Assembly: GCF_013487865.1 (NCBI RefSeq) | Contig: NZ_CP047409.1 | Coordinates: 558,001-622,000 of the forward strand | DNA: 64,000 nt | Reading direction: 5' to 3' | Source: Lactobacillus johnsonii | Lineage (GTDB): Bacteria > Bacillota > Bacilli > Lactobacillales > Lactobacillaceae | Shown here: piece by piece, positions 17,416 through 25,311 of the stretch | Layout: each line of letters begins with the position of its first letter | Numbering within the stretch: the first letter of the stretch is position 1 | Made by a program: the position numbers and the translations under genes | Notes under the pieces: model-generated | Databases searched by the model: none | What the model was told of the DNA's origin: nothing | Seen by the model: only the letters and a program-made list of their open reading frames with translations

Positions 17416-17949
17416 ATTTTAGACGAACAACCCGCCCGATGGGGCTCTAAGAATTATCATAAAGTTAAAGATTTATATTATAGTGCTTTTCCAGAATGGG
17501 AAAGATTCTCATGGATCTCAATGGTATTAATGAGCTTGCGAAAGAAACTCCAACTTAATGCCGTTTATGATGGAGAAGTATTTTGCGGAATGGTTTGTTA
17601 CTATATTAGTGACAATACTGTTTATTTGGCGTACTTAGCTGTTGAACCAGAATTACGTGGCAATGGATATGGGAGCAGAATTTTACATATGCTTGAAGAA
17701 AAATATCCAGATCAGCAAATCGTATTAGATATTGAACCGCTTGATCCTGATGCAGAGAATTATCATCAACGTGTTAGTCGTTTGCGTTTTTACCAGAAGA
17801 ATGGTTGGCGTAGAACTCACCAGATGTTAATCGATGCGGATGGTGAATTTGAAGCATTAGTAGATCAAAACCATTTTGATAAAAAAGATTTTGCCAAAAC
17901 ATTGAAACAAATGAGTTTAGGTTTTTATCGCTTTAGAATTGAAAAATAA
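17416..17949 (+). CDS. GNAT-family N-acetyltransferase, apparent ATT start
   Basis: The conserved acetyl-CoA loop is visible as VEPELRGNGYGSRIL, and RLRFYQKNGWRRT near residue 130 is the second GNAT hallmark. The first ATG in frame (17521) would remove an N-terminal segment, VKDLYYSAFPEWER, that is clearly family-like. Reading upstream, the frame stays open to 17362 without any ATG, GTG or TTG. ATT at 17416, placed 6 bases after AGAAGG, fits best, with TATAAT at 17389-17394 as -10 box. Either this is a genuine rare start, or the original start has mutated. The acceptor substrate is unknown. Confidence 0.75.
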   Translation: MLDEQPARWGSKNYHKVKDLYYSAFPEWERFSWISMVLMSLRKKLQLNAVYDGEVFCGMVCYYISDNTVYLAYLAVEPELRGNGYGSRILHMLEEKYPDQQIVLDIEPLDPDAENYHQRVSRLRFYQKNGWRRTHQMLIDADGEFEALVDQNHFDKKDFAKTLKQMSLGFYRFRIEK

Positions 17950-17987
17950 TATTTTTGTGTCTGGGAAAAAACTAATTCTCAGACATG

Positions 17988-18031
17988 AAAAAAGAACGAT
18001 GATTTCCATTTTGGATTTCATCGTTCTTTTT
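17988..18031 (+). terminator. Inbound terminator inside IS1182 left end
   Basis: AAAAAAGAACGATGA pairs with TCATCGTTCTTTTT. It stops outside transcription from entering the transposase gene, a common protective feature of IS elements. Confidence 0.85.
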
Positions 18032-18099
18032 ATGTACTTTAAGTGCCTTCCTTGCTATTATTGAATCACCACAAAACAAAATGAAAGAAGGTAATCTCA

Positions 18100-19773
18100 A
18101 TGTATCAAAATTATATCACAGGTCAAACTGCTTTAACACTTAATTTAGACTTCTCTATTCCTAACAATCATTTAGCTACTGTTATCAGCTGGTTTGTCGA
18201 TTCAATTCCAGAAGATGTTTTATTGGGAGATACTGCCGAAACTGGACGTCCAGCCTATTATCCGGCCATGATGCTTAAAATTCTGCTTTTTGCTTATTCC
18301 AGAAGAGTATTTTCAGGCCGAAAGATCGAATTAATGTTGGAAGAAAACCTGCCCATGATGGTATTGGCAGAACATCAAAAGATTTCTTACCATACCATCA
18401 ATAATTTTAGATCTAGCAAGCATGCCAATCAGCTCATTAAGAAAAGCTTTTTGTACTTTACCAACTTATTAGAACAAGAGGGTTTAATCAATGAAGGGAC
18501 TATCTTTATTGATGACACCAAGATTGAAGCGGATGCCAATCGCTATATTTTTGTTTGGCGTAAAGCTGTTGAAAAGTTTCATGAAAAGCTAAAAGATCAA
18601 GCAGTCAAGCTTTATGATGAATTGGTTGCCCAAGAAGTGGTTAAAGCAATGGAAAAAGAAAAAGTTCAAACTAGTCAAGGCTTAGCAGAACTAGCCCAAG
18701 AAACCGAAGCTGAAATTGAAAAACTGACTAAAGAAATTGAGCAAGAACCAAAAGCTATCCCAGGTGGCTCGCCTAGAAAAGCGAGAAGACGTGGACTTAA
18801 AAAGTATCTTCATCGCTTGAAAAAAGACTATCTGCCCCGAATGAAAAAATACGAGGAAGCCGAGAAGATTTTTGCTGGACGCAACAGCTACTCCAAGACA
18901 GACCATGATGCGACTTTCATGCATATGAAGGAAGACCACATGAAAAACGGCCAGCTTAAGCCAGGCTACAATATTCAAGCGGCTACGACGGATCAGTACG
19001 TGGTTGATTTTGCCTTATATCCTAATCCAACTGATTTCAAGACGCTGGAGCCTTTTTTGAAACAGATGACGGTCCTAGATAAGTTTGACAAGATTGTCGC
19101 CGACGCTGGCTATGGGAGTGAATATAATTACACACAGCTGGAAGAAAAGTATTCAGACAAAGAGTATTTCATTCCTTACACCATGTATGAAAAGGAACAA
19201 ACCAGAAAGTACAAAAATGATCCAAGCCGGCTGTCTAACTGGTTCTACAATGAAAAAGATGATTATTATTTAGATCAAAACGGCGTTAGATTCAATTTCA
19301 AATATTATAGCCAGCGCAAGGACCACTCTACTGGTCAGGTTCGTGATTTTAAGATATATGAAGCAGATGAATTCCAAATCACACCAGAATTGGAACGCTT
19401 AGCTAAAACAAAAAGCGGCCGTCAAAGGCAAGTACGTTATAATCCTAACTGGCAGTATTTAAAAGAAAAGACAAAAGAAGTTCTTCAAAGTCCTGAAGGC
19501 AAGCACATCTACAGCATGAGAAAGTATGATGTCGAGCCAGTTTTTGGACATTTGAAGAACGTCTTTGGCATGCGCCGAACTCATCTAAGAGGTAAAAAGA
19601 AGGTTGAAACTGATGTAGGAATAGCCTTGATGATGATGAACTTAAGCAAGTATTGGCACAGAAGATGGTCCAAAGACCGATCTGCTTTATGTGCAAATAA
19701 AAATAGAAAAAAAGACGGTCAAGCTACTCAAATTAAGAGTTGGCTTGATCGTCTTTTTGTACCTGAGAATTAG
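18100..19773 (+). CDS. IS1182-family transposase
   Basis: The 557-aa protein is a full-length DDE transposase of the IS1182 group. The N-terminal domain shows PAYYPAMMLKILLFAYS; the first catalytic Asp is in TIFIDDTKIEADANRY, the second in IVADAGYGSE, and the Glu near the C-terminus in YDVEPVFGHLKNVFGMRRTHLRG. A coiled, Glu/Lys-rich insertion occupies about residues 190-270. The reading frame is uninterrupted, so the copy may be active. A GAAAGAAGGTAA ribosome site precedes the ATG, and the coding 3' end overlaps a terminator. Confidence 0.95.
   Translation: MYQNYITGQTALTLNLDFSIPNNHLATVISWFVDSIPEDVLLGDTAETGRPAYYPAMMLKILLFAYSRRVFSGRKIELMLEENLPMMVLAEHQKISYHTINNFRSSKHANQLIKKSFLYFTNLLEQEGLINEGTIFIDDTKIEADANRYIFVWRKAVEKFHEKLKDQAVKLYDELVAQEVVKAMEKEKVQTSQGLAELAQETEAEIEKLTKEIEQEPKAIPGGSPRKARRRGLKKYLHRLKKDYLPRMKKYEEAEKIFAGRNSYSKTDHDATFMHMKEDHMKNGQLKPGYNIQAATTDQYVVDFALYPNPTDFKTLEPFLKQMTVLDKFDKIVADAGYGSEYNYTQLEEKYSDKEYFIPYTMYEKEQTRKYKNDPSRLSNWFYNEKDDYYLDQNGVRFNFKYYSQRKDHSTGQVRDFKIYEADEFQITPELERLAKTKSGRQRQVRYNPNWQYLKEKTKEVLQSPEGKHIYSMRKYDVEPVFGHLKNVFGMRRTHLRGKKKVETDVGIALMMMNLSKYWHRRWSKDRSALCANKNRKKDGQATQIKSWLDRLFVPEN
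19710..19759 (+). terminator. Terminator overlapping transposase 3' end
   Basis: GACGGTCAAGC (19714-19724) pairs with GCTTGATCGTC (19743-19753), followed by TTTTTG, inside the last codons of the transposase gene. Confidence 0.8.
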
Positions 19774-19803
19774 TTTTTTCCCAGACACATTTTTTATGAA
19801 GAA

Positions 19804-19821
19804 GTATAAAAAAGTATAAAA
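19804..19821 (+). repeat. Single GTATAAAA-AA-GTATAAAA box before ATPase fragment
   Basis: Two GTATAAAA octamers separated by 2 bases. The layout (8-2-8) matches the GTTTAAAA boxes in front of the intact ATPase at 24215, one base different per octamer, and both are preceded by ATGAA nearby. IS1182 ends 14 bases upstream, so earlier copies may have been lost. Confidence 0.6.
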
Positions 19822-19850
19822 CAGTTTATAGTAATAAATGAGGAAAAATA

Positions 19851-20405
19851 ATGAATCCATTTAATCCAACATTTGGTGATGTTCCTAAAATATTTCTAGA
19901 TAGATCGAAACAGATAAATATCGTAATTAAGGGTCTTGAGGGACCTGTAAGTCCATATCAAACTACTTTTGTTTATGGTTTACGTGGATCAGTTAAAACT
20001 ACTTTTTTAAGTGATATTAGCAATCAGATGTCTAAAAAAGATAACTGGATTGTGATCAATTTAGCTGTTGGAGAAGATTTATTAATTACATTAGTAAAGT
20101 TAATTTATGATCGAATGAGCAACAAATTTCGTGAGATCTTTGATCAATTAGATTGGCATTTTGAAGTATGGGGTGTATCAATAAATAAAAATTCTAAGAA
20201 TACAATTGAGAAAACTGATTTACGAATTGTTTTGGAAAAAGTGCCAATTAAAGACATTATGACTAAGATGGATAAACCTTATATTTCTATTTATCGGCGT
20301 CGATTAATTGATGATCAGGTTATCTTTAGCAAAGAACGAGGTTATGTTGAATTTACATTGCCATATTTTGCTGATTTTGTCGCTGAATTTGGTGACATGT
20401 ACTAA
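19851..20405 (+). pseudogene. Internally deleted AAA-type ATPase paralog
   Basis: The 184-aa product aligns with both ends of the 356-aa ATPase encoded at 24215-25285, starting MNPFNPTFGDVPKIFLD and ending with YRRRLID, then TLPYFADF. About 172 residues of the middle, including Walker B and the sensor region, are missing. The Walker A reads GLRGSVKT: the invariant Gly before Lys is Val. The frame is still open and a GAGGAAA ribosome site remains, so a short protein could be made, but it should not hydrolyse ATP. I call it a decaying duplicate. Confidence 0.8.
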
Positions 20406-20441
20406 AAAAGCTTGAAGCGTGGGGATTACTTCAAGCTTTTT
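20405..20441. terminator. Bidirectional rho-independent terminator
   Basis: AAAAAGCTTGAAG pairs with CTTCAAGCTTTTT, between the convergent ATPase fragment and HAD genes. Confidence 0.88.
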
Positions 20442-20445
20442 GTTA

Positions 20446-21234
20446 TTAGAGAATATTATTTTCAATGTAAGTAAGAACACCTTGTTCATTATTGGAAGTA
20501 GTTGTATGATCTGCAACTTTTAAAACTGCTGTATCCGCATTTGACATCGCTACGCCATCTCCAACTTCTTTGATCATTTCTAAGTCATTTCTACCATCAC
20601 CAAAAGCAGTCATATCAGAAAGAGAAATTCCTAAAACTTGGCCTAATTCAGCTAAACCATGAGCCTTATGGATCTCTGGTAAAATCAAGTCAATTTCGCC
20701 ATGACCACTACTTGTTACATTACAATAGCGGCCGAGGTTCTTTTTTAAGAAGTCTACATAATAATTTGTTTTTTTGTCCGGACAGGAAATTGAAAATTTG
20801 AGTACTTTATCATCAACATCATTAAGGTTATGTATTTTCTTTAAACGATAGTAGTATTTAGTAGAAATTTCGTAATAATCATCTGTAAATTGAATCGGAA
20901 AGTAAGCACTTTTTGCACCTGAGATTAAAAATTGTAATTCAGGTTGTTTTAATAAAAAATCTTCGATCTGTTTAACTGTATCGTTTGAAAAAGCATGAAG
21001 TGCTAAAATTTTTCCTTTGTTTCTAACTAAAGCGCCATTTTCTGCAACATAGATTACATTAGGAAAATCTTTAAAGAAAGTAGTAATTTGATAGTATTGA
21101 TTACCACTAGCTATAGTGAATTTAATATCTTTCTTTTCTAATTCTTGATAAATTCGAGCAAATTTTTCTCTAGCGTAAGTTTTATCATCTCTTAAGAAAG
21201 TACCGTCCATATCTACGGCGATTAATTTAATCAT
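20446..21234 (-). CDS. HAD-superfamily hydrolase, Cof-type (C2B cap)
   Basis: A cytoplasmic phosphatase that typically acts on sugar phosphates, FMN or similar small phosphoesters. The 262-aa protein starts MIKLIAVDMDGTFLRDD, giving the two catalytic Asp of motif I, has TIASGNQY as motif II, and ends with AFGDGRNDLEMI as motif IV followed by VAMSNA and EQGVLTYIE, the Cof-family tail. A GGAGGA ribosome site precedes the ATG. The substrate cannot be assigned; lactobacilli carry many paralogs. Confidence 0.9.
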   Translation of the reverse strand: MIKLIAVDMDGTFLRDDKTYAREKFARIYQELEKKDIKFTIASGNQYYQITTFFKDFPNVIYVAENGALVRNKGKILALHAFSNDTVKQIEDFLLKQPELQFLISGAKSAYFPIQFTDDYYEISTKYYYRLKKIHNLNDVDDKVLKFSISCPDKKTNYYVDFLKKNLGRYCNVTSSGHGEIDLILPEIHKAHGLAELGQVLGISLSDMTAFGDGRNDLEMIKEVGDGVAMSNADTAVLKVADHTTTSNNEQGVLTYIENNIL

Positions 21235-21322
21235 TTTAAATCCTCCTCATATTTTTTACATTATTAAGATACCATTTATAAATAGAAAAAAAGTATCATT
21301 TTCGTAATTAAGAAGTAATTTT

Positions 21323-22045
21323 TTGAAAAGGATTACAATAGTTGAGTATGAAGAAGTTCAAAATAATCAAAGATTGCCTTTTTATTTTTACCACAGCGAT
21401 CAGGCAATTCAGTCAGAGCATTGGCATCAAGGAATTGAACTTAATTATTTAGTTAAGGGAAAGGATCTGCGTTTTGCACTTGAAGGTAAAACTTATCACT
21501 TTAATAGTGGTGATATTTGGCTTGTTAATCGAAGAAAGATTCATAGTTCATCTGGTAAAGAAGAAAATTGGGAATATGAAGGTTTGATTATTGATGATGA
21601 TTTTTTATTAAGTCAATATCCTACACGTATTAACTGGAACCTTGATCTGTTAGGAAAAAATAGCACTGAGAATAAAAATTCTTATAAAAAGTTAGAAAAA
21701 GAAGTTATTGAACTCGGTAAATTATGTCATAAATCATTGACTGACGCTCGACGTTTTATGATTTTAAGTCATTTGATGAGAATGATTGTTTTACTTGATC
21801 AGAATTTTAATAAAAAAGAGTCAGTTACTAAAAGTTCTAATCTTCCACTAGGGGATGAAATAATTAAATATATTAATGAGCATTTTCAAGAAGATATTCA
21901 GATTGACGATATGTTGCATTTACTTTGCTATTTTTTAAGGAGTACGTATTGCAGCAATATAGATTTGAACAAGAAATGGACTACTAAAAAGGCTAGAATC
22001 CACATTACACGGATTCTAGCTCTTTTCATATATTCAACTAATTAA
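21323..22045 (+). pseudogene. AraC-family regulator with truncated DNA-binding domain
   Basis: The N-terminal half is a cupin-like sensor domain (HWHQGIELNYLVKG, GDIWLVNRRKIHS), and EIIKYINEHFQEDIQIDDM begins the AraC helix-turn-helix domain. After about residue 200 the sequence leaves the family pattern and runs into non-conserved residues; the end of the frame lies over the neighbour's terminator. The roughly 80 remaining residues of the two HTH motifs are absent, so DNA binding is probably lost. A frameshift or deletion near 21925-21945 is likely. The start (TTG, weak ribosome site) is uncertain. Confidence 0.7.
21985..22026 (-). terminator. Terminator of uraA
   Basis: GCTAGAATCC (21992-22001) pairs with GGATTCTAGC (22011-22020); read on the minus strand it is followed by a T run. 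It sits 12 bases after the uraA stop codon. Confidence 0.85.
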
Positions 22046-23369
22046 AGTATTTTTGTTCTTTTTCTTTCTTTTCAGCTTCTAACGCTTTTTCGCTAGCCGC
22101 TTGTTTAGGTAAGATCCAGTTCATCAACATACCAAAGATTGTACATAAGGCAACTGAAGTTAATTGGAAATTACCGAGTTGTAAGTAAGCTCCACCAATA
22201 CCAATAACTAAAATGACAGAAGCAATTAACATATTACGTTTTTCGCCAAAGTCGATTTTATCATCAACTAAAATCTTTAGCCCATTAGAGGCAATCGTTC
22301 CAAATAGTAAGAATGAGATACCACCAATAACTGGCATTGGAATTGATTCAGTAACTGCAGCAACTTTACCAACAAAACTAAAGATAATTGCAAATACTGC
22401 AGCTCCTGCTAATACCCAAACTGAATGAACTTTGGTCATAGCTAAAACACCGATATTTTCACCGTAAGAAGTAGTCGGAGGACCACCGATAAAACCAGCA
22501 ATAATTGTTGAAAGACCGTCACCCATCATAGTACGGTGTAAACCTGGATTCTTAAAGAAGTTTCTCTTAGTTAGAGAGTTAAGAACCATAATATGTCCCA
22601 TATGTTCAGTCATTGTAACAAAGGCGATTGGAGCCATTGTTAAGATAGCTGCTGGATACCATTTGAAGTGGTAGCTAATTCCAGGTACATCTAAAGCAGG
22701 CATGGAGAACCAAGCAGCTTTTGCTACTCCTGAAAAATCAACTATTCCTAGAACACAAGATAGGGCGTAACCACAAACGATCCCAAGCATAATTGAAACT
22801 AAACTAGTAAAGCCTTTGAAGCACATTTGGAAAATTAAGGTCATGACCAAGGTAAAGATGGCAACACCGAAGTAAGTTAAGTTGTACTTGGTACCTTTCA
22901 TCATGGCATCATTTGCAGCAGTAGTTGCAAGAGATAGTCCAATTACGATAATGATTGGCCCTACAACAATTGGTGGTAAGACTTTGTTTACCCAATCAGA
23001 CCCAACCTTTGCGATAACTAAGGCAACGATAACATATACTAACCCAGCTGCAATTGCACCTTGAGCAATTGCTGGATAACCGTCTTGCTTCATTAAAGCT
23101 TGCATTGTTGCAACGAAAGCAAAACTTGATCCTAGGTATGCTGGAATCTTGAAGCGGGTTAGTAGCATATGAACTAAAGTACCGACACCAGATGAAAGAA
23201 GAGCAATACTTGGATTAATTCCGACTAAGATTGGAACCAGAACTGTTGAGCCAAACATGGCAAACAAGTGTTGCATGGAAAGGAGAATTCCTTGCCCTAA
23301 TTCTGGTTTCTCATAAACGTCTAAGATCGCATCATCATTATGAAATGTGTCTTTAGGCATCTTTTTCAT
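22038..23369 (-). CDS. uraA: Uracil/xanthine permease (NCS2 family)
   Basis: This membrane symporter imports uracil with protons. The 443-aa protein has many hydrophobic helices and the NCS2 motifs QHLFAMFGSTVLVPIL near the N-terminus, FVTMTEHMGHIMVLNS holding the substrate-binding Glu, and FIGGPPTTSYGENIG containing the second conserved Glu. A CAAGGAGGAAATT ribosome site precedes the ATG. The upstream leader carries a PyrR-type anti-antiterminator and terminator, consistent with repression by UMP and supporting uracil rather than xanthine as substrate. Confidence 0.93.
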   Translation of the reverse strand: MKKMPKDTFHNDDAILDVYEKPELGQGILLSMQHLFAMFGSTVLVPILVGINPSIALLSSGVGTLVHMLLTRFKIPAYLGSSFAFVATMQALMKQDGYPAIAQGAIAAGLVYVIVALVIAKVGSDWVNKVLPPIVVGPIIIVIGLSLATTAANDAMMKGTKYNLTYFGVAIFTLVMTLIFQMCFKGFTSLVSIMLGIVCGYALSCVLGIVDFSGVAKAAWFSMPALDVPGISYHFKWYPAAILTMAPIAFVTMTEHMGHIMVLNSLTKRNFFKNPGLHRTMMGDGLSTIIAGFIGGPPTTSYGENIGVLAMTKVHSVWVLAGAAVFAIIFSFVGKVAAVTESIPMPVIGGISFLLFGTIASNGLKILVDDKIDFGEKRNMLIASVILVIGIGGAYLQLGNFQLTSVALCTIFGMLMNWILPKQAASEKALEAEKKEKEQKYFN

Positions 23370-23407
23370 AATTTCCTCCTTGAAATGAAAATCTTGATGA
23401 CCTAAAG

Positions 23408-23520
23408 AAAAAACGACTATCTAAAGAGCATCCCTTTAAGATAGTCGTTTCTGTTTAAAACTATGTCAAAAAATAGTTTACGCGCAGATTTCCTTGATAG
23501 CCTCACGGGACTATATTAAA
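23408..23520 (-). promoter_or_regulatory. PyrR-type pyrimidine attenuator upstream of uraA
   Basis: Read on the minus strand, AGTCCCGTGAGGCTATCAAG (about 23493-23512) matches the PyrR-binding loop consensus found before pyr genes (TCC-G-GAGGCT-CAAG). Downstream, ACGACTATCT pairs with AGATAGTCGT and is followed by six T (23408-23450), a terminator. With UMP, PyrR binding should favour this terminator. No pyrR gene is in the window. Confidence 0.85.
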
Positions 23521-23544
23521 GGTCATCACATTATTTCTTTCTTA

Positions 23545-23573
23545 ATTTAACTAAGAGATAAGAAAAAAGTCAA
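23545..23573 (-). promoter_or_regulatory. Promoter of the uraA leader
   Basis: On the minus strand TTGACT and TTAAAT are separated by 17 bases, directly before the attenuator. Confidence 0.7.
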
Positions 23574-23595
23574 GCGTAAAATTTGATTGTTCTAA

Positions 23596-24057
23596 CTAAG
23601 GTACGACGTCAACCATATGAAGGGTGTTGGTGAAGAGATTCATCCTAAGGATTTGCCTGCAACTGATTGGGACTGGATTATTTATTCACAAGGGATGTAC
23701 GGCCAATTAAAGCGTGTCTATGATGATTATCCATTAGTTCATTCGATCTATATTACTGAAAATGGAATGAGTTATAAAGATAAGTGTGAAAGTGAAGATA
23801 AAATAATTGATGATACTCCAAGAATTGATTATCTAAGACAACATATGGAAGAAGTTGCTAAGGCAATTGAAGCTGTTATTCCAGTAAATGGTTACTTTGT
23901 CTGGTCACTTCAAGATATGTTCTCTTGGACGAATGGTTATTCAAAGCGTTATGGTCTATTCTATGGCGACTTTAAGACGCAGGAGTGTTACGCAAAGAAG
24001 AGCGCATATTGGTATAAGAAATTAGCTGAAATCCGAGAACTCCCTCCTGTTGATTAA
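23596..24057 (+). pseudogene. C-terminal remnant of GH1 6-phospho-beta-glucosidase
   Basis: About 150 residues remain of a family normally near 480. They begin YDVNHMKGVGEEIHP and include the catalytic nucleophile in YITENGMSY, VWSLQDMFSWTNGYSKRYG and a normal C-terminus. The N-terminal two-thirds, with the acid/base NEP motif, are absent; an in-frame stop lies immediately upstream and the uraA promoter lies beyond it. There is no ribosome site at the first ATG (23617). The remnant implies a lost beta-glucoside (for example cellobiose or salicin) utilisation locus. Confidence 0.85.
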
Positions 24058-24073
24058 GAAAATAATCATCTGT

Positions 24074-24111
24074 AAAAAGCTAAGTACTGAATGAAAGTAC
24101 TTAGCTTTTTT
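24074..24111 (+). terminator. Rho-independent terminator
   Basis: AAAAAGCTAAGTACT pairs with AGTACTTAGCTTTTT. It belonged to the GH1 gene and now isolates the ATPase promoter region. Confidence 0.92.
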
Positions 24112-24120
24112 GATGGAAAA

Positions 24121-24196
24121 GTTTAAAAGAGTTTAAAAGTAGATATGAAGTTTAAAAGAGTTTAAAATAAAATATGAAGTTTAAAAGAGTTTAAAA
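24121..24196 (+). repeat. Three perfect 18-bp direct repeats at 29-bp period before ATPase gene
   Basis: GTTTAAAAGAGTTTAAAA occurs at 24121-24138, 24150-24167 and 24179-24196, separated by near-identical 11-base spacers ending ATATGAA. Each unit is itself two GTTTAAAA octamers. They fill the whole upstream region of the ATPase gene. Possible roles are operator sites for an autoregulator or an AT-rich unwinding region; no function is shown. Confidence 0.85.
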
Positions 24197-24214
24197 ATGA
24201 AAGGAGACATTAAG

Positions 24215-25285
24215 GTGAATAATCCTTTTAATCCGACATTTGGTGATGTGCCTAAAATATTTCTTGATACAGATACTAGAATTAATGATTTAATTTCTAA
24301 AATTAAAACTAGTGATTTTGCCCGTTCATTTTTTATTACTGGCGTTAGAGGTTCAGGAAAGACTGTCTTTTTAAACGCAGTGGCTCAAAAATTGGATCAA
24401 GATGATAATTGTTATCGGATTAATCTTATTAATAAAGATAACCTAGTCGCAAGTTTAACAAAAAAGTTAGCTATCAAGACTGAATCTGCTTTTCAAAAAG
24501 CTTTAAATAATGTTAATTCAATTACTGTAAAAGGAATTAATATCGATTTGAACAGTTCTGAAACAGAATATGATATTGTTTTAGAAAAAATACTAGAAAA
24601 AGTAAAAAGACAAAATAAATACGTGGTTGTTACAATTGATGAAATTACTAATACCGAAGCAGTAAGAGAATTTGCACAAGTCTTCAATGAATTAAAGGGA
24701 GATAATTTACCGATCTTCGTTTTAATGACAGGACTTCCAGATTTGATTTTAGATATTCAAACTCAGAATAAATTGACATTTTTGCTTAGATCAGAAAAAA
24801 TTCACACATTACCGTTAAAAAATGCAGATATAATTGCGGCATATAGTTCTGTGTTTAATTGCTCTTTGAGTGTAGCAAGTCGTATGGCGAAAATGACAGG
24901 TGGTTATGCATTTGCCTTTCAATTATTGGGATTTTTATTGTTTGATCAACTAAACGGAAAAATCCCCGAAAGTGCAGATCTTGATAAAGTTTCAATTCCA
25001 TTTCAGTTGCAACTATTTGACAATGCATATCAGAAAATCTTTATTGATCTATCTGAATGGGATCGAAAATATTTATTAGCAGTTAGGGGAGATAAGCGAC
25101 TTCGAGATGTAGTAAAGATCTTAGAAAAAGATAAAGTTTTTGTGGCACAATATCGAAGAAGAGCTATTGAGCGTAAATTGATAATCCCAGCCGGATATGG
25201 ACTAGTACAATATACGCTTCCATATTTTGATGAGTATTTGAAACAAACTGAAGATCCCGATTCAGCTTATTATTGGGGATATTAG
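24215..25285 (+). CDS. AAA/STAND-like P-loop ATPase, repeat-associated
   Basis: The 356-aa protein has Walker A GVRGSGKT (residues 43-50), Walker B YVVVTIDE (Asp142-Glu143), an arginine- and helix-rich middle, and a C-terminal winged-helix-like part ending YRRRAIERKLI, YTLPYFDEYL. This matches the prokaryotic ATP-binding family often labelled AAA_16/ATPase, common as paralogs in lactobacilli and of unknown role. I choose the GTG at 24215 because AAAGGAGA lies 7 bases before it and the protein then begins NNPFNPT as in the paralog; the ATG at 24197 abuts the repeats without a ribosome site. No partner gene is obvious nearby. Confidence 0.82.
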   Translation: MNNPFNPTFGDVPKIFLDTDTRINDLISKIKTSDFARSFFITGVRGSGKTVFLNAVAQKLDQDDNCYRINLINKDNLVASLTKKLAIKTESAFQKALNNVNSITVKGINIDLNSSETEYDIVLEKILEKVKRQNKYVVVTIDEITNTEAVREFAQVFNELKGDNLPIFVLMTGLPDLILDIQTQNKLTFLLRSEKIHTLPLKNADIIAAYSSVFNCSLSVASRMAKMTGGYAFAFQLLGFLLFDQLNGKIPESADLDKVSIPFQLQLFDNAYQKIFIDLSEWDRKYLLAVRGDKRLRDVVKILEKDKVFVAQYRRRAIERKLIIPAGYGLVQYTLPYFDEYLKQTEDPDSAYYWGY

Positions 25286-25311
25286 GAACAATATTTGGGG
25301 GATAAATTCAA

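Larger units (their letters stand above)
17956..19789 (+). mobile_element. IS1182-family insertion sequence, complete, 1834 bp
   Basis: Perfect 27-bp inverted repeats at 17956-17982 and 19763-19789, both beginning TGTGTCTGGGAAAAAAC when read inward, bound one intact transposase gene. Flanks on both sides are T-rich (TTTT outside each end), consistent with a short duplication but too simple to prove one. A strong hairpin follows the left repeat and a terminator overlaps the gene's 3' end, insulating the element. It separates the GNAT gene from an ATPase fragment whose upstream repeats it abuts. Confidence 0.93.

Noticed and set aside
17521-17949. GNAT gene starting at the ATG at 17521
   Set aside because: It would drop the conserved first helix (VKDLYYSAFPEWER) and has no convincing ribosome site.
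24121-24196. CRISPR-like array of three repeats
   Set aside because: Spacers are only 11 bases and nearly identical, repeats are pure A/T-rich octamers, and no cas genes are present; it fits an operator or iteron-like cluster better.
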